A stretch of 12,444 bases of DNA, taken from an uncultured Ideonella sp. (GTDB lineage: Bacteria > Pseudomonadota > Gammaproteobacteria > Burkholderiales > Burkholderiaceae). Shown here piece after piece: positions 5,879-12,444 of the stretch (position 1 is the stretch's first letter; every line of letters begins with the position of its first letter). Below the pieces are notes generated by a model that saw only the letters and a list, made by a program, of their open reading frames with translations, was not told where the DNA came from and made no database searches. The stretch lies in the NCBI GenBank assembly GCA_946479475.1, contig CAMLGG010000158.1, positions 1-12,444 on the forward strand. Reading direction: 5' to 3'. The position numbers and the translations under genes were made by a program.

Positions 5879-7468
5879 ATGCCTTCCACGCCCCTGACCA
5901 TCCGCATGAACGAGCGCGACAACGTCGCGATCGTCGCCAACGACGGCGGCCTGCCCGAGGGCACCGTCTTCGCCGACGGCCTGACGCTCGTCGAGCGCGT
6001 GCCGCAAGGCCACAAGGTGGCGCTGGTCGACATCGGCGAAGGCGAGGCGGTGCGGCGCTACGGCGTCGTGATCGGCCGCGCACTGCGCGCCATCCCCAAG
6101 GGCAGCTGGGTGCACGAGCGCCTGCTGCAGATGCCCGAGGCGCGCTCGCTGGAGGGCCTGCCCGTCGCCACGGCCGAGCGGCCCGTGCTGCCGCCGCTCG
6201 AGGGCTACACCTTCGAGGGCTACCGCAACGCGGATGGCTCCGTCGGCACGCGCAACATCCTCGCCATCACGACGACGGTGCAGTGCGTGGCCGGGGTCGT
6301 GGACTTCGCCGTCCAGCGGATCAAGCAGGAGCTGCTGCCGCGCTTCGCGAACGTCGACGACGTGGTGGCGCTGGAGCACACCTACGGCTGCGGCGTGGCG
6401 ATCGAGGCGCCGGATGCGATCGTGCCGATCCGCACACTGCGCAACATCTCGCTGAACCCGAACTTCGGCAACGAGGTGATGGTGGTGAGCCTGGGCTGCG
6501 AGAAGCTGCAGCCCGAGCGGCTGCTGCCGCCGGGGAGCTTCCCGATCGTGGACGAGCGGAACGTCGCCGACGTCGGCGCGTCGGAAGAGGCCGCGCTCGA
6601 CGTGGTCTGCCTGCAGGACGAGGCGCACGTCGGCTTCATGTCGATGATCGACTCGATCATGGCGACGGCCGAGGAGCATCTGGAGCGCTTGAATGCCCGC
6701 AGGCGCGAGACGGTGCCCGCGAGCGAGCTCGTCGTCGGCGTGCAGTGCGGCGGCAGCGATGCCTTCAGCGGCGTCACGGCCAATCCGGCGGTGGGATTCT
6801 GCAGCGACCTCCTCGTACGGGCCGGCGCGACGGTGATGTTCTCGGAAGTGACCGAGGTGCGCGACGGCATAGACCAGCTCACCGCTCGCGCCGCCACGCC
6901 CGAGGTGGCCGCGGCGATGATCCGCGAGATGGCGTGGTACGACGCCTACCTCGACAAGGGCCGGGTGGACCGCAGCGCCAACACCACGCCCGGCAACAAG
7001 AAGGGCGGCCTGTCGAACATCGTCGAGAAGGCCATGGGCTCCATCGTCAAGAGCGGCAGCGCGCCCATCACCGGCGTGCTCTCGCCGGGCGAGAAGCTGC
7101 GCGACCGCGGCATCGAGCGCGGCCTGGTCTACGCCGCCACGCCGGCCAGCGACTTCATTTGCGGCACGCTGCAGGTGGCCGCCGGCGTCAACCTGCATGT
7201 GTTCACCACCGGCCGGGGCACGCCCTACGGCCTGGCCGAAGTGCCGGTGATCAAGGTGGCCACGCGCAGCGAGCTTGCGCGCCGCTGGCACGACCTGATG
7301 GACATCAACGCCGGCCGCATCGCGGACGGCGAGGCGACGATCGAGGAGATGGGCTGGGAACTCTTCCGCTTCATGCTCGACGTCGCCAGCGGCCGCAGGA
7401 AGACCTGGGCCGAACACTGGAAGCTGCACAACGCGCTGGTGCTGTTCAACCCCGCACCGGTGACTTGA
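5879..7468 (+). CDS. garD: Galactarate dehydratase GarD (UxaA family)
   Basis: The protein has 529 residues, against about 523 for E. coli GarD, and resembles it from end to end. Examples are [54 protein letters not shown] and the C-terminal LFNPAPVT. GarD dehydrates galactarate to 5-keto-4-deoxy-D-glucarate and is an iron-dependent enzyme unrelated to the enolase superfamily. An N-terminal SAF-like domain covers about residues 10-90, followed by the large catalytic region. Conserved cysteines stand in YGCG (C171), LGCEK (C207), QCGGSD (C290) and FICGT (C428); which of these bind metal I cannot state. The start is 2 nt after the lactonase stop with no strong Shine-Dalgarno site, so translation is probably coupled. 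It duplicates the reaction of the first gene in the operon. Confidence 0.95.
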   Translation: MPSTPLTIRMNERDNVAIVANDGGLPEGTVFADGLTLVERVPQGHKVALVDIGEGEAVRRYGVVIGRALRAIPKGSWVHERLLQMPEARSLEGLPVATAERPVLPPLEGYTFEGYRNADGSVGTRNILAITTTVQCVAGVVDFAVQRIKQELLPRFANVDDVVALEHTYGCGVAIEAPDAIVPIRTLRNISLNPNFGNEVMVVSLGCEKLQPERLLPPGSFPIVDERNVADVGASEEAALDVVCLQDEAHVGFMSMIDSIMATAEEHLERLNARRRETVPASELVVGVQCGGSDAFSGVTANPAVGFCSDLLVRAGATVMFSEVTEVRDGIDQLTARAATPEVAAAMIREMAWYDAYLDKGRVDRSANTTPGNKKGGLSNIVEKAMGSIVKSGSAPITGVLSPGEKLRDRGIERGLVYAATPASDFICGTLQVAAGVNLHVFTTGRGTPYGLAEVPVIKVATRSELARRWHDLMDINAGRIADGEATIEEMGWELFRFMLDVASGRRKTWAEHWKLHNALVLFNPAPVT

Positions 7469-7503
7469 ACTTCCCGATCCGTGAAGCGAAGGAGACGAAC
7501 CCG

Positions 7504-8472
7504 ATGACCCGCATCCGCATCCGACTGGTCGCCGCTGCCGCACTGCTCGCGGCGGCCCCGTTCGCCCAGGCGCAGGCGCAGGCCTGGCCCACCAGGGCCG
7601 TGCGCCTCGTCGTGCCGTATCCGCCCGGCGGTTCGTCGGACATCATCGCCCGCGCCATCAGCCAGCCGCTGTCGGAGGCGCTCAAGCAGCCGGTGATAGT
7701 GGAGAACAAGCCCGGTGCGAACGGCAACATGGGCACCGATGCGGTGGCCAAGTCCAACGACGGCCACACGCTGCTGCTGTGCGACGTGGGCGCGCTGGCG
7801 ATCAGCCCGTCGGTCTACTCCAAGCTGGCCTTCGACCCGGGCAAGGACCTTCGCGGCGTCACCATGCTGGCCTACTCGCCGCACCTGCTGGTCGTGCATC
7901 CTTCGGTGCCGGCAAACAACCTGGCCGAACTCGTCGCGCTTTCGAAGAAGCAGAAGATCGACTTCGCGGTGACGGCCATCGGCAGCGCGCCCCACCTGGC
8001 CGGCGTGGCGGTCGAGAAGGCGACGCACGCGAAGTGGGAGTACATCCCGTACAAGGGCGGCTCGCAGGCCATCAGCGACACCATCGCCGGACAGACCCAG
8101 GTGCTGATGAACGGCATGCTGGCCACGCTGCCCTTCGTGCAGTCGGGCAAGCTCAAGGTGATCGGCGTCTCCAAGGCCTCGCGCGTGCCGCTGCTGGCCA
8201 ACGTGCCGACGCTGCAGGAGCAGGGCGTCAAGGGCTTCGAGTCCGGCACCTGGCAAGGCGTGCTGGTGCCGGCCAGCACGCCGCCGGCGGTCCTCGCCCG
8301 ACTCAACACCGAGCTCACGCGCATCATCCGACTGCCGGAGGTGCGCGAGCGGCTGGTGTCGCAGGGCGCCGAGGTCTACACCATGACGCCGCCGGAGTTC
8401 GGCAGCTTCTTCGAGCGTGAGCGCAGGAACTGGGCGGCGGTGGTCGCGCAGGGCGGCGTGAAGCTCGACTGA
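7504..8472 (+). CDS. Bug/TctC-family periplasmic solute-binding receptor, second copy
   Basis: The protein has 322 residues, with AAGGAGA at 7489-7495, 8 nt before the ATG. The signal peptide has an arginine-rich start (MTRIRIR), an alanine/leucine core and AQA cleavage sites at about residue 23 or 25. The Bug signature VPYPPGGSSD follows (P38 to D46), with YIPYKGGSQAISDTIAGQTQ in the second half. It is clearly the same family as the receptor at 3664-4635, but most residues outside family motifs differ. The two are therefore diverged paralogues, not a recent duplication, and may bind different aldarates or lactone forms. No TctA or TctB permease gene is in the window. Its TGA overlaps the next gene's ATG by one base. 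Confidence 0.92.
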   Translation: MTRIRIRLVAAAALLAAAPFAQAQAQAWPTRAVRLVVPYPPGGSSDIIARAISQPLSEALKQPVIVENKPGANGNMGTDAVAKSNDGHTLLLCDVGALAISPSVYSKLAFDPGKDLRGVTMLAYSPHLLVVHPSVPANNLAELVALSKKQKIDFAVTAIGSAPHLAGVAVEKATHAKWEYIPYKGGSQAISDTIAGQTQVLMNGMLATLPFVQSGKLKVIGVSKASRVPLLANVPTLQEQGVKGFESGTWQGVLVPASTPPAVLARLNTELTRIIRLPEVRERLVSQGAEVYTMTPPEFGSFFERERRNWAAVVAQGGVKLD

Positions 8473-9446
8473 TGTCCATGGCGCGCCGCCCGACGCTGTT
8501 GCTCAACGGCAAGCCTCCGCAGGCGGCACTCGAAGCGCGGCTGGCCGAGAGCTATCTGCTGCATCGGCTGCACGAACAGGCGGATGCCAGTGCCTTCCTG
8601 GCCGCGCATGGGGCGGAGATCGACGGCATCGTGGCGCCTGCGCCCGTCGGCGCGAGTGCATCGCTCATCGAAGCCTTGCCGAACCTGCGCGTCATCGCCG
8701 GCTTCGGCGTCGGCTACGACAGGGTGGACGAGGCCGCCGCCGTGCGCCGCGGCGTGAAGGTCAGCAACACGCCCGACGTGTTGAACGAGTGCGTGGCCGA
8801 CCTGGCCTTCGCGCTGATGCTGGACGTCGCGCGTGGTGTCGCCTCGGCCGACCGCTTCGTGCGGCGTGGCGATTGGCACAAGGGCCGCTTCCCGCTCGCC
8901 ACGCGTGTCGCGGGCAAGCGCCTGGGCGTGCTGGGCATGGGCCGCATCGGCCGCGCGGTCGCGCGACGCGCCGAAGGCTTCGGCATGACGGTGGCCTACT
9001 GCAACCGGCAGCACCTGGGCGACGTGGCCCATGCCTGGCATCGCTCGCCTGTGGAGCTGGCGCGCTGGTGCGATTTCCTGGTCGTCACGGCGGCCGGCGG
9101 CGAGTCGACCCGGCACCTGGTCGACCGCGAAGTCCTGGCCGCCCTCGGGCCTCGAGGGATGTTGGTGAACGTGGCACGCGGCAGCGTGGTCGACGAGGCG
9201 GCCCTGATCGAGGCGCTGCAGGACGGACTGGTCGCCGGGGCCGGGCTGGACGTCTTCGAGAACGAGCCGCAAGTGCCTGCCGCGCTGCGGGTGATGGACA
9301 ACGTGGTGCTGACGCCGCACATTGCGAGCGGGACCGAGGAGACGCGCGCCGCGATGGCCGACCTCGTCGTCGAGAACCTCGCCACATTCTTTGCCAGTGG
9401 CCGGCTGGTGACGCCCGTGCCATGGTCACCTCGAGGAGAATCATGA
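8472..9446 (+). CDS. D-isomer-specific 2-hydroxyacid dehydrogenase, NADP type
   Basis: The protein has 324 residues. The nucleotide-binding loop is G155-M-G157-R-I-G160, and the second strand of the fold ends in CNR with R179 where NAD-specific members have an acidic residue, suggesting NADPH. The catalytic triad is complete: R236 (NVARGSVVD), E265 (FENEP) and H283 (PHIASGT). The nearest functional group is glyoxylate/hydroxypyruvate reductase. In this pathway it could reduce hydroxypyruvate, the isomer of tartronate semialdehyde, to D-glycerate, alongside the GarR enzyme. A different 2-keto acid substrate cannot be excluded. The ATG overlaps the preceding stop (TGATG, 8470-8474); a second ATG lies at 8478. 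The end overlaps the aldolase start by 4 bp (ATGA). Confidence 0.9.
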   Translation: MSMARRPTLLLNGKPPQAALEARLAESYLLHRLHEQADASAFLAAHGAEIDGIVAPAPVGASASLIEALPNLRVIAGFGVGYDRVDEAAAVRRGVKVSNTPDVLNECVADLAFALMLDVARGVASADRFVRRGDWHKGRFPLATRVAGKRLGVLGMGRIGRAVARRAEGFGMTVAYCNRQHLGDVAHAWHRSPVELARWCDFLVVTAAGGESTRHLVDREVLAALGPRGMLVNVARGSVVDEAALIEALQDGLVAGAGLDVFENEPQVPAALRVMDNVVLTPHIASGTEETRAAMADLVVENLATFFASGRLVTPVPWSPRGES

Positions 9447-10231
9447 GACCCAACGGTTTGCGAACCCTCTGGCAGCAGGGCGGCGCGGCGGTCAACGGAT
9501 GGCTCGCCATTCCCAACGGCTTCTCGGCCGAGGTCATGGCCCACCAGGGCTGGGACTCGCTGACCATCGACATGCAGCACGGCGTGGTCGACTACCAGGC
9601 CATGGTGACGATGCTGCAGGCCGTCTCCGCCACGCCGACCGTGCCGGTGGTCCGCGTGCCCTGGCTGGAGCCCGGCATCGTGATGAAGACGCTGGATGCC
9701 GGCGCCTACGCGGTGATCTGCCCGATGGTCAACACGCGGGAGGACGCGCAGAAGCTCGTCGCCTGGACGAGCTACGCGCCGCGCGGCACGCGCAGCTTCG
9801 GCCCGGTGAGGGCGCTGCTGTACGGCGGCGCCGACTACCCGCAGCATGCCAACGAGACGGTCGTGCGCTTCGCGATGATCGAGACGCGCCAGGCGCTGGA
9901 CCACCTGGACGACATCCTCTCGGTCGAAGGCTTGGACGCGGTCTACATCGGGCCCTCGGACCTTTCTCTCTCGCTCGGCTGCCGGCCTGTCTTCGACGAC
10001 CTGGACGCCGCTGCAGCGCAGGCCGTCGAGCACATCCTGGCCCGCGCCAAGGCCCACGGCCTGGTCGCCGGCATCCACAACGGCACGCCCGAGGCGGCGC
10101 TGGCGCGCATCGCCAAGGGCTTCCAGTTCGTCACCATCAGCTCGGACGCGCGCCTGATCGCGGCCGGGGCGCAGCAGCTCATCTCGAAGATGCGCGCCGC
10201 TGCGCCGCCGCAGGCCGCGGGCTCGTACTGA
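9443..10231 (+). CDS. HpcH/HpaI family class II aldolase, candidate 5-keto-4-deoxy-D-glucarate aldolase
   Basis: The protein has 262 residues, with GAGGAGA at 9433-9439 close to the ATG. It is a metal-dependent pyruvate aldolase of the HpaI/GarL/RhmA fold. Visible residues are H46 in IDMQHG (catalytic base motif), R71 in VVRVPW (pyruvate carboxylate binding), and metal ligands E147 (MIETRQAL) and D173 (YIGPSDLSLSLG). Position 45 is Gln where GarL and HpaI have Glu. By context the enzyme should cleave 5-keto-4-deoxy-D-glucarate to pyruvate and tartronate semialdehyde, the GarL reaction, because dehydratases precede it and the semialdehyde reductase follows. It is only moderately similar to E. 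coli GarL and is nearer to the broad group annotated as 4-hydroxy-2-oxoheptanedioate aldolase, so I give no symbol. Confidence 0.88.
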   Translation: MRPNGLRTLWQQGGAAVNGWLAIPNGFSAEVMAHQGWDSLTIDMQHGVVDYQAMVTMLQAVSATPTVPVVRVPWLEPGIVMKTLDAGAYAVICPMVNTREDAQKLVAWTSYAPRGTRSFGPVRALLYGGADYPQHANETVVRFAMIETRQALDHLDDILSVEGLDAVYIGPSDLSLSLGCRPVFDDLDAAAAQAVEHILARAKAHGLVAGIHNGTPEAALARIAKGFQFVTISSDARLIAAGAQQLISKMRAAAPPQAAGSY

Positions 10232-10257
10232 ACCTTTGCAGCATCGAAGGAGAAAAC

Positions 10258-11151
10258 ATGAAAGTCGGATTCATCGGCCTGGGCATCATGGGAACGCCCA
10301 TGGCCCTGCACCTGAAGAAGGCGGGCCACGAGCTGTTCGTCCATACCCGCGGCCGGGTGCCGGAGGCGATCAGCGCGGCAGGAGCAATCGCCTGCGCCAA
10401 CGCGGCCGAGGTGGCACGCCAGTCGGAAGTGGTGTTCACGATGGTGCCGGACACGCCCGACGTCGAGGCCGTGCTGTTCGGCGAGAACGGCGTGGCGGCT
10501 GGCCTCGGCGGTGCCGCCCGCAAGGTGGTGGTCGACATGAGCTCGATCTCGCCCATGGCCACCAAGGCCTTCGCGAAGCGCATCAACGAACTGGGCGCCG
10601 ACTACATCGACGCGCCGGTCTCGGGTGGCGAAGTGGGCGCCAAGGCGGCCTCGCTGACCATCATGTGCGGTGGCGAAGAGGCGGTTTTCGAGCGCGTGAA
10701 GCCGCTGCTCGAGAAGATGGGCAAGAACATCACCCTCGTCGGCGGCAACGGTGACGGCCAGACCACCAAGGTCGCCAACCAGATCATCGTGGCGCTGAAC
10801 ATCGCCGCCGTCGGCGAGGCGCTGGTCTTCGCCAGCAAGGCCGGCGCCGACCCGGCCAAGGTGCGGCAGGCGCTGATGGGCGGCTTCGCCTCGTCGCGCA
10901 TCCTCGAAGTCCATGGCGAGCGCATGATCAAGCGCACCTTCCAGCCGGGCTTTCGCATCAAGCTGCACCAGAAGGACCTGAACCTGGCGCTGCAGGGCGC
11001 GCGCGAGCTGGGCGTGGCGCTGCCTCAGACGGCCAACGCGGCGCAGCTGATGCAGGCTTGCGCGGCCAACGGCATGGCCGACCTCGACCACTCGGCGCTG
11101 GTGCGCGCGCTGGAGCTGCTGGCCGACCACGACGTGGCAGAGTCCTCCTGA
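10258..11151 (+). CDS. garR: 2-hydroxy-3-oxopropionate (tartronate semialdehyde) reductase
   Basis: The protein has 297 residues, the standard length, with GAAGGAGA at 10246-10253. It belongs to the beta-hydroxyacid dehydrogenase family. The N-terminal Rossmann signature is GFIGLGIMGTPMA (G7, G9, G12), the substrate-binding segment is DAPVSGGEVGA (S122), and the catalytic lysine is K171 in the GNGDGQTTKVANQ segment. These segments match GarR/GlxR closely. The enzyme reduces tartronate semialdehyde to D-glycerate with NAD(P)H. It sits directly between the aldolase that should make its substrate and the kinase that should use its product, which supports the assignment over the related 3-hydroxyisobutyrate dehydrogenase. 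Confidence 0.95.
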   Translation: MKVGFIGLGIMGTPMALHLKKAGHELFVHTRGRVPEAISAAGAIACANAAEVARQSEVVFTMVPDTPDVEAVLFGENGVAAGLGGAARKVVVDMSSISPMATKAFAKRINELGADYIDAPVSGGEVGAKAASLTIMCGGEEAVFERVKPLLEKMGKNITLVGGNGDGQTTKVANQIIVALNIAAVGEALVFASKAGADPAKVRQALMGGFASSRILEVHGERMIKRTFQPGFRIKLHQKDLNLALQGARELGVALPQTANAAQLMQACAANGMADLDHSALVRALELLADHDVAESS

Positions 11152-11168
11152 ACTGCCAGGAGACGAAG

Positions 11169-12444
11169 ATGGACCGACGGCCGCTGCTGCGCCGCATGTT
11201 CGATGCCGCGGTGGCCGCGGCCCAGCCTTCGCTGTGCCTGCCGGCGCACCTGCCGGCCAGGCCGAAGGGCCGCACCATCGTCATCGGCGCGGGCAAGGCC
11301 TCGGCCGCGATGGCGCGTGCCTTCGAGGACCATTGGGAGGGCCCGCTGGAGGGCCTGGTCGTCACCCGCTACGGCTACGAGGTGCCCTGCCAGCGCATCG
11401 AGATCGTGCAGGCCGCGCATCCGGTGCCGGACGAGGCCGGCTTGCGCGCCGCCGAGCGCATCCGGGCGCTGGTGCAGGGGTTGACGAAGGACGACCTCGT
11501 CGTCGCCCTGATCTCGGGCGGGGGCTCGTCGCTGCTGGTGGCACCTGCGCCCGGCTTGACGCTGGCCGACAAGCAGGCGGTGAACAAGGCGCTGCTCGCG
11601 AGCGGCGCGACGATCTCGGAGATGAACTGCGTGCGCCGGCATCTCTCGGCGGTGAAGGGCGGCCGGCTGGCGGCGGCCTGCCATCCGGCGAAGGTCGTGA
11701 CGCTGCTGATCTCCGACGTGCCGGGCGACCATCCGGCCGACATCGCCTCCGGCCCGACGGTGGGGGACGCGACGACGCGCGAGGAGGCGATGGCCATCGT
11801 CGAGCGCTATCGCATCGAGCTGCCGGACCCTGTGCGTGCGTGGTTGGCGAGCCAGGAGAGCGAGACGCTCAAGCCGGGTGATCCGCGGCTGGCGGGTCAC
11901 GACGTCCGCATGATCACCTCGCCGCAGATCGCGCTGGAGGCGGCCGCGGCGGTGGCGCGCGAGGAGGGCCTCACGCCGTTCATCCTGGGCGACAGCCTCG
12001 AGGGCGAGGCGCGCGATGTCGGCAAGGTGCTGGCGGGGATCACGCGGCAGGTCGCATTGCGCGGGCAGCCGGTGCCGTGGCCATGCGTGCTTCTCTCGGG
12101 CGGCGAAACGACGGTGACGATCCGGGGCCAGGGTCGCGGAGGGCGCAACGTGGAATTCCTGCTTTCCCTGGCCATCCAGCTCGAAGGAATCGCGGGTGTC
12201 CATGCCATGGCCGGCGATACCGATGGCGTGGACGGCGTGGAGGAGATCGCCGGCGCGATCGTCACGCCGGACACCCTGGCGCGCGCCTGGCGGCTCGGCA
12301 TCTCGCCGCGGCAGAGCCTGGACAACAACGATGCCCACGGGTTCTTCCAGGCCCTGGGCGATTCGGTCGTCACCGGACCCACCTTGACCAACGTGAACGA
12401 CTTCCGCGCGATCGTCGTCGACGGATCCGCATCGAGCCCTTCGG
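11169..12444 (+). CDS. Glycerate 2-kinase, type-2 (DUF4147/MOFRL), cut at the right edge
   Basis: The frame opens at ATG 11169, with AGGAGA at 11158-11163, and stays open to the last base, giving 425 codons without a stop. The family is about 420-440 residues and the terminal motif GPTLTNVNDFRAI is already reached, so only a few residues are missing. Seen in order: GAGKAS (K43), ISGGGSS (116-121), GGETT, GGRNVE (R326, N327), AGDTDGVDG (D350, D352), NND (386-388) and the C-terminal TNVND (N408 to D411). The family phosphorylates D-glycerate to 2-phosphoglycerate (names used elsewhere: GckA, TtuD), feeding lower glycolysis. TtuD was historically called hydroxypyruvate reductase, so older annotations may mislead. 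The start is 17 nt after the garR stop. Confidence 0.93.
   Translation, partial: MDRRPLLRRMFDAAVAAAQPSLCLPAHLPARPKGRTIVIGAGKASAAMARAFEDHWEGPLEGLVVTRYGYEVPCQRIEIVQAAHPVPDEAGLRAAERIRALVQGLTKDDLVVALISGGGSSLLVAPAPGLTLADKQAVNKALLASGATISEMNCVRRHLSAVKGGRLAAACHPAKVVTLLISDVPGDHPADIASGPTVGDATTREEAMAIVERYRIELPDPVRAWLASQESETLKPGDPRLAGHDVRMITSPQIALEAAAAVAREEGLTPFILGDSLEGEARDVGKVLAGITRQVALRGQPVPWPCVLLSGGETTVTIRGQGRGGRNVEFLLSLAIQLEGIAGVHAMAGDTDGVDGVEEIAGAIVTPDTLARAWRLGISPRQSLDNNDAHGFFQALGDSVVTGPTLTNVNDFRAIVVDGSASSPS

Noticed and set aside
4743..6083. A 446-codon open frame on the minus strand opposite the lactonase gene.
   Set aside because: It is antisense shadow: compositionally skewed, without motifs, and opposite a well-recognised protein. 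The same holds for similar minus-strand frames at 5849-7543, 7225-8256, 8996-10078 and 11025-12338.
3664..8472. Recent tandem duplication of the receptor gene.
   Set aside because: The two proteins agree mainly at family motifs and differ in signal peptides and most other positions, and other genes lie between them.
1..12444. CRISPR array, tRNA/rRNA, insertion sequence, phage or defence genes.
   Set aside because: No regularly spaced repeats, RNA gene sequences, transposase or integrase motifs or defence-protein motifs were recognised; nearly all sequence is explained by metabolic genes.

Overview
The window is very GC-rich with strong third-position GC bias. It carries two orphan Bug/TctC-type solute receptors and a GC-rich hairpin repeat. 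Together these point to a beta-proteobacterium of the order Burkholderiales, probably Comamonadaceae or a relative such as the Rubrivivax/Leptothrix group. This is inferred from gene content, since no rRNA or other phylogenetic marker is present. Coding density is close to complete. The longest stretch without a gene is the 185-bp divergent regulatory region at 2280-2464.

Left flank (1-1196): the 3' half of an agmatinase-like ureohydrolase (+) meets, tail to tail with a 2-bp gap, a DJ-1/PfpI-family gene of the Hsp31 type (-). Regulator (1281-2279, -): a LacI/GntR-type repressor is transcribed away from the main operon. The region between it and the operon holds two near-perfect LacI-type palindromes whose centres are 90 bp apart. 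Overlapping divergent promoter-like elements have both -10 boxes inside the first palindrome. The leader also contains a terminator-like hairpin overlapped by a 19-codon ORF.

Main operon (2465-12444, +), nine genes running off the right edge: an enolase-superfamily L-talarate/galactarate dehydratase, a Bug receptor, a Tat-exported SMP-30/gluconolactonase, a GarD galactarate dehydratase, a second Bug receptor, an NADP-type D-2-hydroxyacid dehydrogenase, an HpcH/HpaI aldolase, a tartronate semialdehyde reductase (GarR) and a type-2 (MOFRL) glycerate kinase. Most genes have good Shine-Dalgarno sites or overlap their neighbour. The one real break is a 128-bp gap with GC-rich hairpins between the first receptor and the lactonase.

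Read as a pathway, the locus is a nearly self-contained aldarate catabolic unit. Lactones would be opened in the periplasm and acids captured by the Bug receptors, with the permease encoded elsewhere. Galactarate or L-talarate is dehydrated to 5-keto-4-deoxy-D-glucarate, which is cleaved to pyruvate and tartronate semialdehyde. The semialdehyde is reduced to D-glycerate and phosphorylated to 2-phosphoglycerate. Individual steps are known from enterobacteria. Less usual here are two evolutionarily unrelated galactarate dehydratases side by side, the combination with Bug receptors and a Tat lactonase, and the layered control region upstream of the first gene. I see no CRISPR, tRNA, rRNA, insertion sequence or defence system.
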